A stretch of 64,000 bases of DNA. Origin: a virus. Made by a program: the position numbers and the translations under genes. Of this stretch, positions 33,201-39,027 are shown one piece after another (position 1 is the first letter of the stretch; the number at the start of each line of letters is the position of its first letter). Location of the stretch: positions 21,120 through 85,119 of IMG/VR virus record IMGVR_UViG_3300033142_001588. The stretch is one strand, 5' to 3'. The notes below the pieces were generated by a model, which was given only the letters and a program-made list of their open reading frames with translations, did not search any database and was not told the origin of the DNA.

Positions 33201-33362
33201 ACCTTCACCCAATCCGTTGTTGTCAAAATCCTCTATTGGAAAAGTACTATATCCAATGGAATCTAAAGACTGAGTATTTATTCTACCAGTCTTAATAATA
33301 ATTCTACCATTATTAGAATTACCAGAGTCACCGCCCTGATTATTTTTTACTGTATTAGCCAT
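24297..33362 (-). CDS. Giant modular adhesin-like virion protein with cadherin/VCBS-like and beta-helix domains (3021 aa)
   Basis: Residues 1-75 form a short attachment module also found alone in the 74-aa gene downstream. Residues ~80-840 carry about eight cadherin-like/VCBS-type repeats of ~95 residues with NDTDPEG, LNADGSYDYTHDG and SGDSFTY cores. Residues ~840-1100 and ~2230-2560 look like right-handed beta-helices (NNTV, NNLIYG turns). A fibronectin-III-like strand (LAPDTEYEVKIDV) lies near 1490. About ten copies of a ~55-residue module (SFITDGFASG..L.V.GT..N.G.Y.I..V) are scattered through the chain, one of them inside the first VCBS repeat. There is no signal peptide or lytic motif. 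Such domains bind carbohydrate or cell surfaces. The gene lies among neck genes, so the protein may sit on the capsid or neck; this is inference. Confidence 0.8.
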   Translation of the reverse strand: MANTVKNNQGGDSGNSNNGRIIIKTGRINTQSLDSIGYSTFPIEDFDNNGLGEGPNLDIRFDEIRYWTGDLAADGSGNLPPISSNNFYTLNQGDSLVVASGDGVLSNDTDPNGDPLTASVTVYPTYATAGYRDASPSELFVFTAPSNLSVTNVDLTVDGFASGQALTIAGTTLNDGVYTINTVTAGVITVDETFTNEGPLLAGSASGTGFIFNSDGSFTYFHDDSAVNSDSFTYAATDPSGLSDTATASFTIDLKPTANNNSYDPPTYVIQQGEANYLVNAANGVLVNDSDPEGDVFPDLTAAVVATTSNGTLILNADGSFDYTHNDTVTSGDTFTYNVTDSAGNVSNTASVNLYINPRPTANDISAPVVCQQSGVINVIAASGALSNDTDPEGQALTASLVSGPSNASAFTLNADGSYDYTHDGTATSGDSFTYNAVDIYGGVSSASGTVSITINLTPDANNITAPVVVQQSGTINIPAVSGVLSNDTDPEGGGLTASLVSGPDNSSSFTLNTDGSYNYTHDGTATSGDAFVYTATDNNGASDNATCSITINLTPNANNITAPELVQQSGTINIGAVSGVLSNDTDPENGTLTSTILSSPSNASSFTLNSDGSYDYTHDGTATSGDSFTYTLSDGAGGTDTARCDITINLWPNANNDTSPITCPNSGTINIPAVSGVLANDTDPEGQTLTATVLASPSNASAFTLNSDGSYDYTHDGSATSGDFFTYTASDGQGGSDTARCDITIEVAGTPIANDDAASVDNDTITSGVVLIDVLANDTDPNSLPLTINAFTQPSSGIVTQVGEELQYTANAGFHGSDTFYYDCTNGSLVSNSGQVDVTVNLVSRTVLIGSTGDYANWTAFCQSNSGEYAFSDPSEAGALPLTAIFIEGEVHTAARYTHDYFQGTWDEIATELTVTSQGFTGKPYGTPGGNGTILEHNYSDNGFGHGNNANLFGKITWTEIEIDAPNSNGANRGLFTFRYCPNLDFTVDRCLLHGYTNNNSLGGLFHCRDDHGEIKITNNLIYGLQGTGSSVGMFLSVTPAEEADNSIRVYNNTVLDCEVNDLTSSLIKVLNTDKVDLKNNVLTCSGTRPATLARNSVEGDANREFTFNDVDPDTITAGGASPGSFITDGFESGMNVIVNGTTSNNGTYKITAVAATTLTLDAAETLTSEGPVGSGCILSAGTFVNSNSEGNVLDDNSGSDNDIFNIAIYESGETSDVYVNPSLTNLDLTHKSTSPAINVATTLTLASGIDINYITQPALDFVDRVSGAANWNAGASTDVASGAPLSMPAWEDTWVRYDEILTEPSGTLLMSRKEFRDGFGAVIHDNTDTINMTASRVDDNGVLRIIGGSASGNYDIDAQDEMMTFLRSLKHQTHIKAVDSSATEYVSPSGNIFGIISDQINTNSPSPKHSSTFAAVSEMICYPTTDSLFIEQGIEGDSKLVARGNLQYRRRLDPPSGEWRTTLGMHRVHPTYGIGDTDGTKYWNTLNGMISNLAPDTEYEVKIDVSVQSSPISGEATADGVAITFVDDVTDYFMCTADLENPADQNNTDTINVSRLSSIDQEAFRPFVSGMIVTVSNSSSNDGNYEIDSVTYETPTAIVASAGRTLTFTAAGNTITGSTGDFVADGVKPGMSLTVTGTSNNNETYAVSSVTSSVIDCAGSPVMTDEGPLSSSATLTPFGTSMTVSSGTLTSEGPSFSAQIQGTLTPSGTASYEMTAKTKALPREGIGVIIAEGIDTSREFTFTDSLGETPDTITCPSGSFITDGFASGNLLTVLGTANNNGQYTINAVTAGTLTLDSGDSLVNEGPIGSGVVLGAKNVWNVYNRAELDTVLADSVNVASGDIIIMHEDDRVATQVQASASRILNFKQATKVQASATNTLTFTAGTNEVTRSDGGSFIDDGYASGMQLRVCGQNGFFATPNRRITLVEGGGSNDTIRISAGDVLADGWEVGMGITLDGMGNDKVVTIDSVASSGANQASGITGSQEFSFATNETITSNDNFNFLDNGFIKGMQIIVDGSASNDGRYVLSNVSSGVLTVDRYQSSIAGDDLTTENNVGNGLTINGSCQIITLDAGDDISDQGPENGGENRNGSMCAKIDNIGWYDITAVTASGITVGSAFTNETNSKICTLETGGLVEASGASPGDFVADGFIEGMSLVVNGTASNDGRYTIANVSTTKLGMIGSFTDQMTEELNVTSTATLDGNGAAYYTDPTGYNPGENGFGQNNSPSYGESITISQVGGTASNPLIIRGNGDVRTPRWTIANDWIWFDNIKFEPIMRNRINDTSSSFVNTVVINAKGGGLSHDGIMMTRCELSWDKCQTYDLNGEGIENVKDGYWHNIAAQVVASDNDIVSHMYVSDFTVGATVQNGIDNTPDTTNNFNNKPSNTGWMIREGFEVRSTAGTMIYSTFFNTMDAWSAGGTGAANEGEACGNDFWNIKTVQHYDDIIESDYCGWGNHIREHRHSKYRKQERNPIGHPGASSVRSTLDGISVWSLGQGGTWTFGHYQSYIQGTGISIKTDSTTFLKLRPPLDANSLSSAHSHMWWNRGQGSSSSVYQVPGQSNGLCWAGNYWAARRHVAGSDTFGDDLFQETGGSSLGGVMKGEMWWDKNSYYELWGDVQYSGPGSRQGYPGTSIAAIRDTWSQARDVKVDENSVEDLNIRSERSDETTSDDTLSFNNANPDTITRSTGSFVTDGYSAGMTVTVLGSASNDGTYTVAAGGVAATTLTLEGTDSLTAESSVGNATASASGSRTFKFVSLFGDGGVDYVECSSGSFITDGFKAGQYLTVTGVGSKDNNGEYRIANVTASRIELNTHDRFINEGPLDGSTANTCTLTGKTIVKGEKQVTSVFLNPPQMPVDVKKTPHEQLGNSPENGVRSYWETEFNDGAKGTMDLVKANPTGTMYGAGVQDSDFDGAEMFLNPYLDNAVDSGIINKLSLPTKSARDIGPGDTAMGSYPVGTRSYTDYLAYQLPDGWEVKGSVPAGLGIVSGSGEQRIIVGRTDNTVAVLVEFEPGNNPYNGIL
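30800..33140 (-). repeat. Tandem cadherin/VCBS-like repeat array inside the 3021-aa gene
   Basis: About eight in-frame repeats of ~280 bases encode the NDTDPEG / LNADGSYDYTHDG / SGDSFTYTA pattern. The central four are very similar at the protein level, which points to recent duplication or gene conversion. The first copy is interrupted by an inserted ~55-residue module. Confidence 0.8.
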
Positions 33363-33363
33363 A

Positions 33364-33894
33364 TTATCTTAGAGTCCTAAGAGCATTGGATACATTGAAG
33401 TGGCCTTCTGTACCATAATTACTAGGTACAAAAGTTTCATTAATAAAGGGACTAAGGATACCTTTGCAGAAAGCAGAATTACCAAAGTCATATTGATGTT
33501 TCAATTCTTCGTATGTTCTACAATAACCTTTGTCAATCAGGGTGCCAAAACCTTCCATTCTTCTGACAGTTTTCATAACGGTAGGCCCACATCTTGCCTC
33601 AAGACCAGAAGCAAAAGCGGCACAACGAAGAGAACCTTGATCAATCATGCAGGCAGCTCTTAGTACAACAAAATTAACAAAAATATCATCAACTGGACTA
33701 GATGTAGTTGGATCTGGAGAAATATCAGGAGTAATTACATCAATTGTGTAATCCTGGTCCAGAATTATATCATTGTCAACATACTGTGCTGACACAGCTA
33801 AAATCTGCTTTAATCTGTCGTCCGAGAAATCTACCCCATCGAAGTCTTGAATAAGCACTCGGAGCATAGTGATCATTGTAGTATCCCAGGCCAT
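33364..33894 (-). CDS. gp6-like head-tail connector (176 aa)
   Basis: The N-terminus 'TMITMLRVLIQDFDGVDFSDDRLKQILAVSAQYV' (residues ~6-39) has the layout of gp6/gp15-type connectors that form a ring under the portal: helix, acidic loop, 'D.RL.Q.L..A..YV' helix. Helical segments follow ('FVVLRAACMIDQGSLRCAAFASG'). It starts 12 bases after the 120-aa gene and ends two bases before the 3021-aa ATG, so the reading frames are tightly coupled. The family call rests on this N-terminal pattern and position. Confidence 0.6.
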   Translation of the reverse strand: MAWDTTMITMLRVLIQDFDGVDFSDDRLKQILAVSAQYVDNDIILDQDYTIDVITPDISPDPTTSSPVDDIFVNFVVLRAACMIDQGSLRCAAFASGLEARCGPTVMKTVRRMEGFGTLIDKGYCRTYEELKHQYDFGNSAFCKGILSPFINETFVPSNYGTEGHFNVSNALRTLR

Positions 33895-33905
33895 TTTTTA
33901 ACTCC

Positions 33906-34268
33906 TTAGAGGTTCTCGTGTACTCGGAATTGACCAATATCAGATCGCCAAGATCCAGTAGGAAGCACAATATATGCCTGAATTTTCCAGTTTCCCACTT
34001 CGTCTAAATCACCTAATATCGTTGTATATTGGATCTGACCATCACTACCATCTGTAGTAAAGCCAGCTGTAAAAGTCTTAACAACCCCTTTTGGAGATTT
34101 AAAAATCAGTTCCAAGGTTGTAGCAGAAGAAATATCAATAGCGGTTTGTGTGGCAACCCCATTTGTTTCGGTGCAATCATTGATTGTAGCACGAAATATC
34201 GTACCGATATCACCTAAATGGACTTCTTCTGGACAAGAAGTCGAAGCAGAACAAGAATTAGTTGCCAT
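33906..34268 (-). CDS. BppU-type / Ig-like small structural protein (120 aa)
   Basis: A compact beta-rich protein. The pattern 'LGDIGTIFRATINDC', 'DISSATTLELIFKSPKGVV', 'GQIQYTT', 'GNWKIQAYIVLPTGSW', 'GQFRVHE' is that of the N-terminal domain of phage baseplate/upper-fibre BppU proteins, which attach fibres to the virion. Its place before the gp6-like connector and near adhesin genes suits an adaptor for a fibre. Three Cys lie near the N-terminus. The assignment is by strand pattern and is moderately secure. Confidence 0.55.
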   Translation of the reverse strand: MATNSCSASTSCPEEVHLGDIGTIFRATINDCTETNGVATQTAIDISSATTLELIFKSPKGVVKTFTAGFTTDGSDGQIQYTTILGDLDEVGNWKIQAYIVLPTGSWRSDIGQFRVHENL

Positions 34269-34272
34269 TTGA

Positions 34273-34491
34273 TTAACGCTCCACGTTTGGGAATTCTACT
34301 GTTTGTTCTATTATACGGTTTTCTGACAATAACTGCACAATTTCAAAATCTTGCTCATTTGTTCTATAAACTGTTCTTGGGTCGTCTAGCAGCTGGGAAA
34401 CTGTAAAACTAATACTTACAATATCTGGATCTCCCAGATCTGCACTAGCCCCCTCGTGATATGCCCACAATAACAATGAACCGTCTATCAT
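34273..34491 (-). CDS. Small unknown structural-region protein (72 aa)
   Basis: The family is not known to me. The reading frame is flanked closely by real genes on the same strand (four bases before the 120-aa start), has AGGGAA upstream of its ATG and shares their codon use, so it is probably a gene. The protein is beta-rich and acidic with no membrane segment. Confidence 0.5.
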   Translation of the reverse strand: MIDGSLLLWAYHEGASADLGDPDIVSISFTVSQLLDDPRTVYRTNEQDFEIVQLLSENRIIEQTVEFPNVER

Positions 34492-34511
34492 AATTATTCC
34501 CTAATAATATA

Positions 34512-34533
34512 GGTGTATTCTTTATAATACACC
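34512..34533. repeat. GGTGTATT/AATACACC inverted repeat
   Basis: A perfect 8-bp inverted repeat with a six-base centre lies between the 251-aa and 72-aa genes. Its arms share GGTGTAT with the promoter-like element seen elsewhere, so it may be a variant regulatory site or a weak hairpin. Confidence 0.5.
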
Positions 34534-34535
34534 AA

Positions 34536-35291
34536 TTAAGGTTCCCCGTGATACATAACACCACAAAACATTTTTAATTGACCAGAACCATTAGTAACTC
34601 TAAGAACAATATCTCCAACAGCTGGCGTTACCGTCCCCGCACCTCTTGGACTATTCATAGAAACGCCCGTATTAATACTGCTATCGTTTAAAATCTTGTA
34701 ATCACTAATTATTCTGGTTGTATCGCCACCTGAAACCTCAAACTTTAATTGAGAAGGTGCAAAATTAAAATCTTCTCTAACATCAGTATTAACTGGCAAA
34801 TTGAAATCTACAGCAAATGCCCAACAAATATCGGAGTCAACACCGTCTATCCTGGTAATAACACCAATCTCAAATTCGCCTTCAGGGTTTCCAGAGGCTT
34901 GAGCTAGGTGAACATTTATAGTAGAAATGTCAATTCGCCCACTGGCATCATGAGGGAAATTAACCGTATCATCCAGGTCAATTAAGATCCAATCAGTATT
35001 TCCAGTACCAACTGCATCATCATGAACAACAGCATAAACATTTCGCTCACGTTCGGTACTAGTAGTAGCCAGTTCGCCATCTTCAGTTACTTTAGCGTCA
35101 TATTTTGTGGCACCAGAAAAGAACTCATCACCACGAATCTTCATGGGAACTGGATTAGAGTCGGAAACATCCCCGTCATTAGAGCCATCAGCACCAATAA
35201 CCATTTTAGATCTAGGGTATTTTACGCCTAGTATCTCATCGGCTGCTATATTAACCCCAGCTCCAGGTGTAATCGGTACATTGTCTGCCAT
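34536..35291 (-). CDS. Virion structural protein, unknown family (251 aa)
   Basis: A beta-rich, acidic protein without enzyme motifs. It opens with a short disordered segment 'NVPITPGAGVNIAADEI', then a 'YPRSKMVIGADGSNDGDVSDSNPVPM' stretch of the kind often found at the start of phage decoration or receptor proteins. The C-terminus (residues ~150-251) resembles a jelly-roll (WAFAVDFNLPV, RVTNGSGQLKMFCGVMYHG). It belongs to the neck/adhesin block. The specific role is not known. Confidence 0.55.
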   Translation of the reverse strand: MADNVPITPGAGVNIAADEILGVKYPRSKMVIGADGSNDGDVSDSNPVPMKIRGDEFFSGATKYDAKVTEDGELATTSTERERNVYAVVHDDAVGTGNTDWILIDLDDTVNFPHDASGRIDISTINVHLAQASGNPEGEFEIGVITRIDGVDSDICWAFAVDFNLPVNTDVREDFNFAPSQLKFEVSGGDTTRIISDYKILNDSSINTGVSMNSPRGAGTVTPAVGDIVLRVTNGSGQLKMFCGVMYHGEP

Positions 35292-35296
35292 TTATA

Positions 35297-35485
35297 TTAC
35301 CTCGTTAAATCTATGTCGATGAGTCGTTGAATAACTAATGCGAAAAATACTAAATCAGGATCACCAGGAACTACAACACCCGAATCAAAAAACCAACCGT
35401 AGGTTGAAATAGGAGTAAGCTCCTCGTCTATTGCAGTACCAGTATACCAACCATGGGTAGAGATTAATGTTAAATCAGCCGACAT
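35297..35485 (-). CDS. Small duplicated-motif protein (62 aa)
   Basis: The sequence contains two copies of a short motif, LTLISTHGWYTG and LTPISTYGWFFDSG, followed by a hydrophobic C-terminal part. The ATG shares a base with the TAA of the 983-aa gene (TAATG), so it is translationally coupled. The family is unknown to me. The internal repeat and tight packing support it as a real gene. Confidence 0.5.
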   Translation of the reverse strand: MSADLTLISTHGWYTGTAIDEELTPISTYGWFFDSGVVVPGDPDLVFFALVIQRLIDIDLTR

Positions 35486-38436
35486 TAGGTTCTATTCCTT
35501 TCATTGCCAGCCTTAGTCAAAATATATCTAACAGTAGTATTATCTCTATCATAGAAAGTAAATGTACCAGCTGGGCTTTCAACTATTTTACCAGCCGACA
35601 TAGCCCACAAATCATTCATAACTTGGCCCATGGAATTAGCAGTATCAAACGATGCTGCGGTAGCTTCCCAAACGTCTTCCATAACATATTGAGGACTAAC
35701 AAGCTCATCTCTATCTACTACAGCCGTACCACCAGAATTATCTATAAGCTCACCTACTCCAAACACACGAATGTTTCCGTTTGTCACGGTGGCATCTAGC
35801 TCTACCCTTGCGCCATTTAAAGCAAGAGACATAGGCTCTGCACCTGTTTTATTTTGAATTTTAACTTCACCAATAAGTCCACGGAAAGCTACTGATTGAC
35901 CAGCTCCTGCACAATCTATAATTGGGATATCTGTACCTGGACCTGAAGCAGAAACTGCAACACATTTATTAAACATGGCAATACCAGCACCACCCAAAGT
36001 ATTAGTTCCCTCTCGGATAACACACTGTTCAAAGTGACCAATTAGCCCAGCAACATCTTTCAATGCACATTGAGTAATATATGTATTACCAGTTAATACA
36101 CCAGTAAGAAGCAAATTCTCAAACTCACAATTACTTGTAGTAACAGCTCCCCCTACTGTAAGAGTAGTTGTTCTAGGACTTCTGCCAAAGAAATTAATAT
36201 CATCATGATCTGCTGTTAACGTAACATCGCTTTCAATAGTAACATTTCTAATATTGTTTGCTTGATAAACTGTTTTTGCATCAGCATCATTCTTGCAGGG
36301 AAGACGAACTGTACCATGAGGGAAAAACGTACCAGCGACTGGCTCATTTTCATCAATGTAAACTGATCCATCAATAAACTCAGAAAACTGAATACCTTCT
36401 GGATTAATTAGGCGATTCTCGATAGTAGCACCGCCTGTGAAATCTGGGTTTAACCAATCCGCAGTTCCGTTTAGAATAATAGTGCCAGAAACACAACTGT
36501 TATCTATCGTTATTTTACCAGACAAAAAGTTGATTTCAAAAAGGTCGCCAGAACTAGCCATATTCGTAACGATGAAGTCACCATGAGCATTTTCAAAGTC
36601 AACAGCACAGCTGTCATCAATATACCCACCAAAGTCTACCGTAATATCAGAATTGGCCTGAATAGGAGTCACATTATTGAAAAGAATATTACATCCATTA
36701 GCTACCTCAATAGTTCCACCTAAAGCAATAACGTTTGCTTGTCCATTGGCCCCACTTACGTCAATCATCCCGCAGGTTTCAAGAAATGGAACGCCTCCAT
36801 TTTGCTGTCCTGTTAAAATACATTTTATAAAGTTTGTAGAACCAACACTAAAATTATTCATATCAATATATGGAAGATTTTCACCAGTTATAGTATACCC
36901 ATCAATATTTCTATCTAATGCAACATCACCTAGAATTTCAAGATGCGTTAAATTTCTATCACTAACTGCTTGAACAGCATCTGGGAAATTATTAAATGGA
37001 GCGCCTTGATAACCATTTCCATTAGTTAAAGCAGTTTCATCAAGGAACACACTACGAACAACCTGACCGTGCGTTTCATCAACTCTTGTAAAGATTGTTT
37101 CATCAACAATTGAAGCGCCACCAGTATAAGTAAATTTATTAGCCCATTTGGCAACACCGCGAAGAGTTACATTTCCAGTTGTTACACTATTATCTATAAC
37201 AATTTCTCCAGACGACATATCTAAAAATGCAGTCTCAAGACCATTCTTATTTGATAAAGTTACTTTACCATGATAATTTGTCATGATTAAACCAGTTCCA
37301 CTTCCATCAAAGTCAATTATGGGACCATTAGAATCAGATTCATGACAATCGACAATTTGTAATGTCGGATTAAGTCCACTTAAAGTAAGAGTTCCAAGCA
37401 AACCAGATTTTTTAATAATTCCATCAATAAAATCTAAATCCTGAGCAATAGCATCCGTGATAACAGCACCACCATCTAGAGTTCCAGTGATAGTAGCACT
37501 ACGAAATTCACAATTAGTAACGACGGCAGCTGGATCAATAGTTATTGTCGTTTTAGTCTCAGATTCTCCGACAAACTCAAAATCAGTAAAATCATTTCCG
37601 CCATCAAGAGTAGTATTACCAATTACATAAATTCTTTTAAACCCTCTTTCAACAGCAATAAGCAAGGCATCCGCAAAATTATTAACTGGTTGTCTAGGGG
37701 TTCCAGTTGGATAAGTAGTACCGCTATTACTAGTCGTTAAATCAACACTAACACCGTCATTGAAACTAGCATACTGAATGTCTAATTGTTCCTGAAGCGT
37801 AGCGGACGACGAAGCGGTTCGGACGACTTGCACAAAAGCTGAAGGAAATATAGAGGTAATTCTAGAACCAACATCATCTTGTGCAACTAAGTTACCACCA
37901 GTAGCATTACATTGGGTTATATTAAATACTTGATACTCATCACCGACTTCATATAAATTATCAGTTCCATTGACCAATATTCTAGTACGCAATTCTGTAG
38001 GAGATATTACTTCAACCACGTCAGCAATACTATGATCAGTAAAATTAATTACTAAAGAACCTCTTTGAATTCCAGCAGCAACGAAATCAGCATTGGTATC
38101 AATAAAATTATAGGTTGGCCCTAAAGGACTACCAGCCTGTGCGCCGCTACCAGTAGTAACAGTTCCAGTCTCAGCGGGAGTTCTTCTTGCTTGGAAAGAA
38201 AGCTGTGCATCTTGAAGGTCAGCAGTAATACCAACCAAAACCCCGCCCCCCAAGTCTTCCTTACCAGAAGCATTGAGGAGTTTGGGGTTGGCCATACCTG
38301 GAGTAGAAAAACTATATTCATCTATGCGGACAGTATCTACTAAATCCTGCATAGTGATTTCAGTAGATGGTGCGGCAATTTCGATGATTCTCGGACTTTC
38401 CAAATAATCAACGGTTAAATCATCCCTAGTAACCAT
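35485..38436 (-). CDS. Beta-helix fibre / tailspike-like virion protein (983 aa)
   Basis: Residues 1-230 form an attachment region with a small SH3-like insert (DFVAAGIQRGSLVINFTDH). From ~230 to ~930 there is a repeating pattern of short strands with 'ATITGTLDGGAVITDAIAQD', 'CHESDSNGPIIDFDGSG' and 'GTVRLPCKNDADAK' units, three related blocks of ~220 residues, as in right-handed beta-helix tailspikes. Each block begins with a 'Y.....P....(T/F)A..........F(A/P)DA' segment marking a helix cap. No hydrolase active site can be fixed by eye. The gene lies between capsid and connector genes, an unusual place for a tail fibre, so a head fibre is possible. Confidence 0.65.
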   Translation of the reverse strand: MVTRDDLTVDYLESPRIIEIAAPSTEITMQDLVDTVRIDEYSFSTPGMANPKLLNASGKEDLGGGVLVGITADLQDAQLSFQARRTPAETGTVTTGSGAQAGSPLGPTYNFIDTNADFVAAGIQRGSLVINFTDHSIADVVEVISPTELRTRILVNGTDNLYEVGDEYQVFNITQCNATGGNLVAQDDVGSRITSIFPSAFVQVVRTASSSATLQEQLDIQYASFNDGVSVDLTTSNSGTTYPTGTPRQPVNNFADALLIAVERGFKRIYVIGNTTLDGGNDFTDFEFVGESETKTTITIDPAAVVTNCEFRSATITGTLDGGAVITDAIAQDLDFIDGIIKKSGLLGTLTLSGLNPTLQIVDCHESDSNGPIIDFDGSGTGLIMTNYHGKVTLSNKNGLETAFLDMSSGEIVIDNSVTTGNVTLRGVAKWANKFTYTGGASIVDETIFTRVDETHGQVVRSVFLDETALTNGNGYQGAPFNNFPDAVQAVSDRNLTHLEILGDVALDRNIDGYTITGENLPYIDMNNFSVGSTNFIKCILTGQQNGGVPFLETCGMIDVSGANGQANVIALGGTIEVANGCNILFNNVTPIQANSDITVDFGGYIDDSCAVDFENAHGDFIVTNMASSGDLFEINFLSGKITIDNSCVSGTIILNGTADWLNPDFTGGATIENRLINPEGIQFSEFIDGSVYIDENEPVAGTFFPHGTVRLPCKNDADAKTVYQANNIRNVTIESDVTLTADHDDINFFGRSPRTTTLTVGGAVTTSNCEFENLLLTGVLTGNTYITQCALKDVAGLIGHFEQCVIREGTNTLGGAGIAMFNKCVAVSASGPGTDIPIIDCAGAGQSVAFRGLIGEVKIQNKTGAEPMSLALNGARVELDATVTNGNIRVFGVGELIDNSGGTAVVDRDELVSPQYVMEDVWEATAASFDTANSMGQVMNDLWAMSAGKIVESPAGTFTFYDRDNTTVRYILTKAGNERNRT

Positions 38437-38462
38437 CTATAACACCTCTTATTATATTATTT

Positions 38463-38996
38463 TTATGTATTTCTTAATTCTTTATCTCTTTGTTCCGCAA
38501 GAGCTAGAACTTCTCTAATCTCACTGATGCTATCATAATCCTTTTCTATGGTAGAATCACATCGCTCAATCGCTTCTTCAAATTGCTCAATTTGTTGATT
38601 TAAAGCTTCAATATTATAAGGAGGAGTTTTTCTTCTAATATTTTTAATCTGTTCTTTATGCTCTTCAGGATCTAATTCTTTAATTTGCTGATCAGCCAAA
38701 GTAACTTCTTTAATCAAAAGTCTGTACTCACCAATCTTCTGTTTTAGATCCTGCTTGAAATTTTTAATCTTTTTAATATTTCCTTCGCACTCCTTGATTT
38801 GGCTCTGTAGAAATTTCACGTTATGTTTAGGGAATTTAGCAGCAATATTGCTTCTTTTAGTTTCTCGATCTGATTTCAAGAACTCGGCTAATCCCTCCTT
38901 GGCCTCATTTCCTTGACCAAGGGGGAGATTACCGATTTGCATTCCGTCAACTCTAAGTGAATCTACGCCTGTTTTTCCAATATTATTATCTTTCAT
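38463..38996 (-). CDS. Coiled-coil protein of the capsid-neck block (177 aa)
   Basis: Residues ~55-170 form a long coiled coil interrupted once by a proline region (~121-126, RRKTPPYN), so the chain probably folds back as a helical hairpin. There are no motifs that I recognise. It is placed between two beta-rich virion proteins; it could be a chaperone or trimerization partner for one of them. It has no membrane segment. Confidence 0.5.
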   Translation of the reverse strand: MKDNNIGKTGVDSLRVDGMQIGNLPLGQGNEAKEGLAEFLKSDRETKRSNIAAKFPKHNVKFLQSQIKECEGNIKKIKNFKQDLKQKIGEYRLLIKEVTLADQQIKELDPEEHKEQIKNIRRKTPPYNIEALNQQIEQFEEAIERCDSTIEKDYDSISEIREVLALAEQRDKELRNT

Positions 38997-39027
38997 TTCC
39001 TATTTGTCCTTTCTTTTTTTAAATTAA

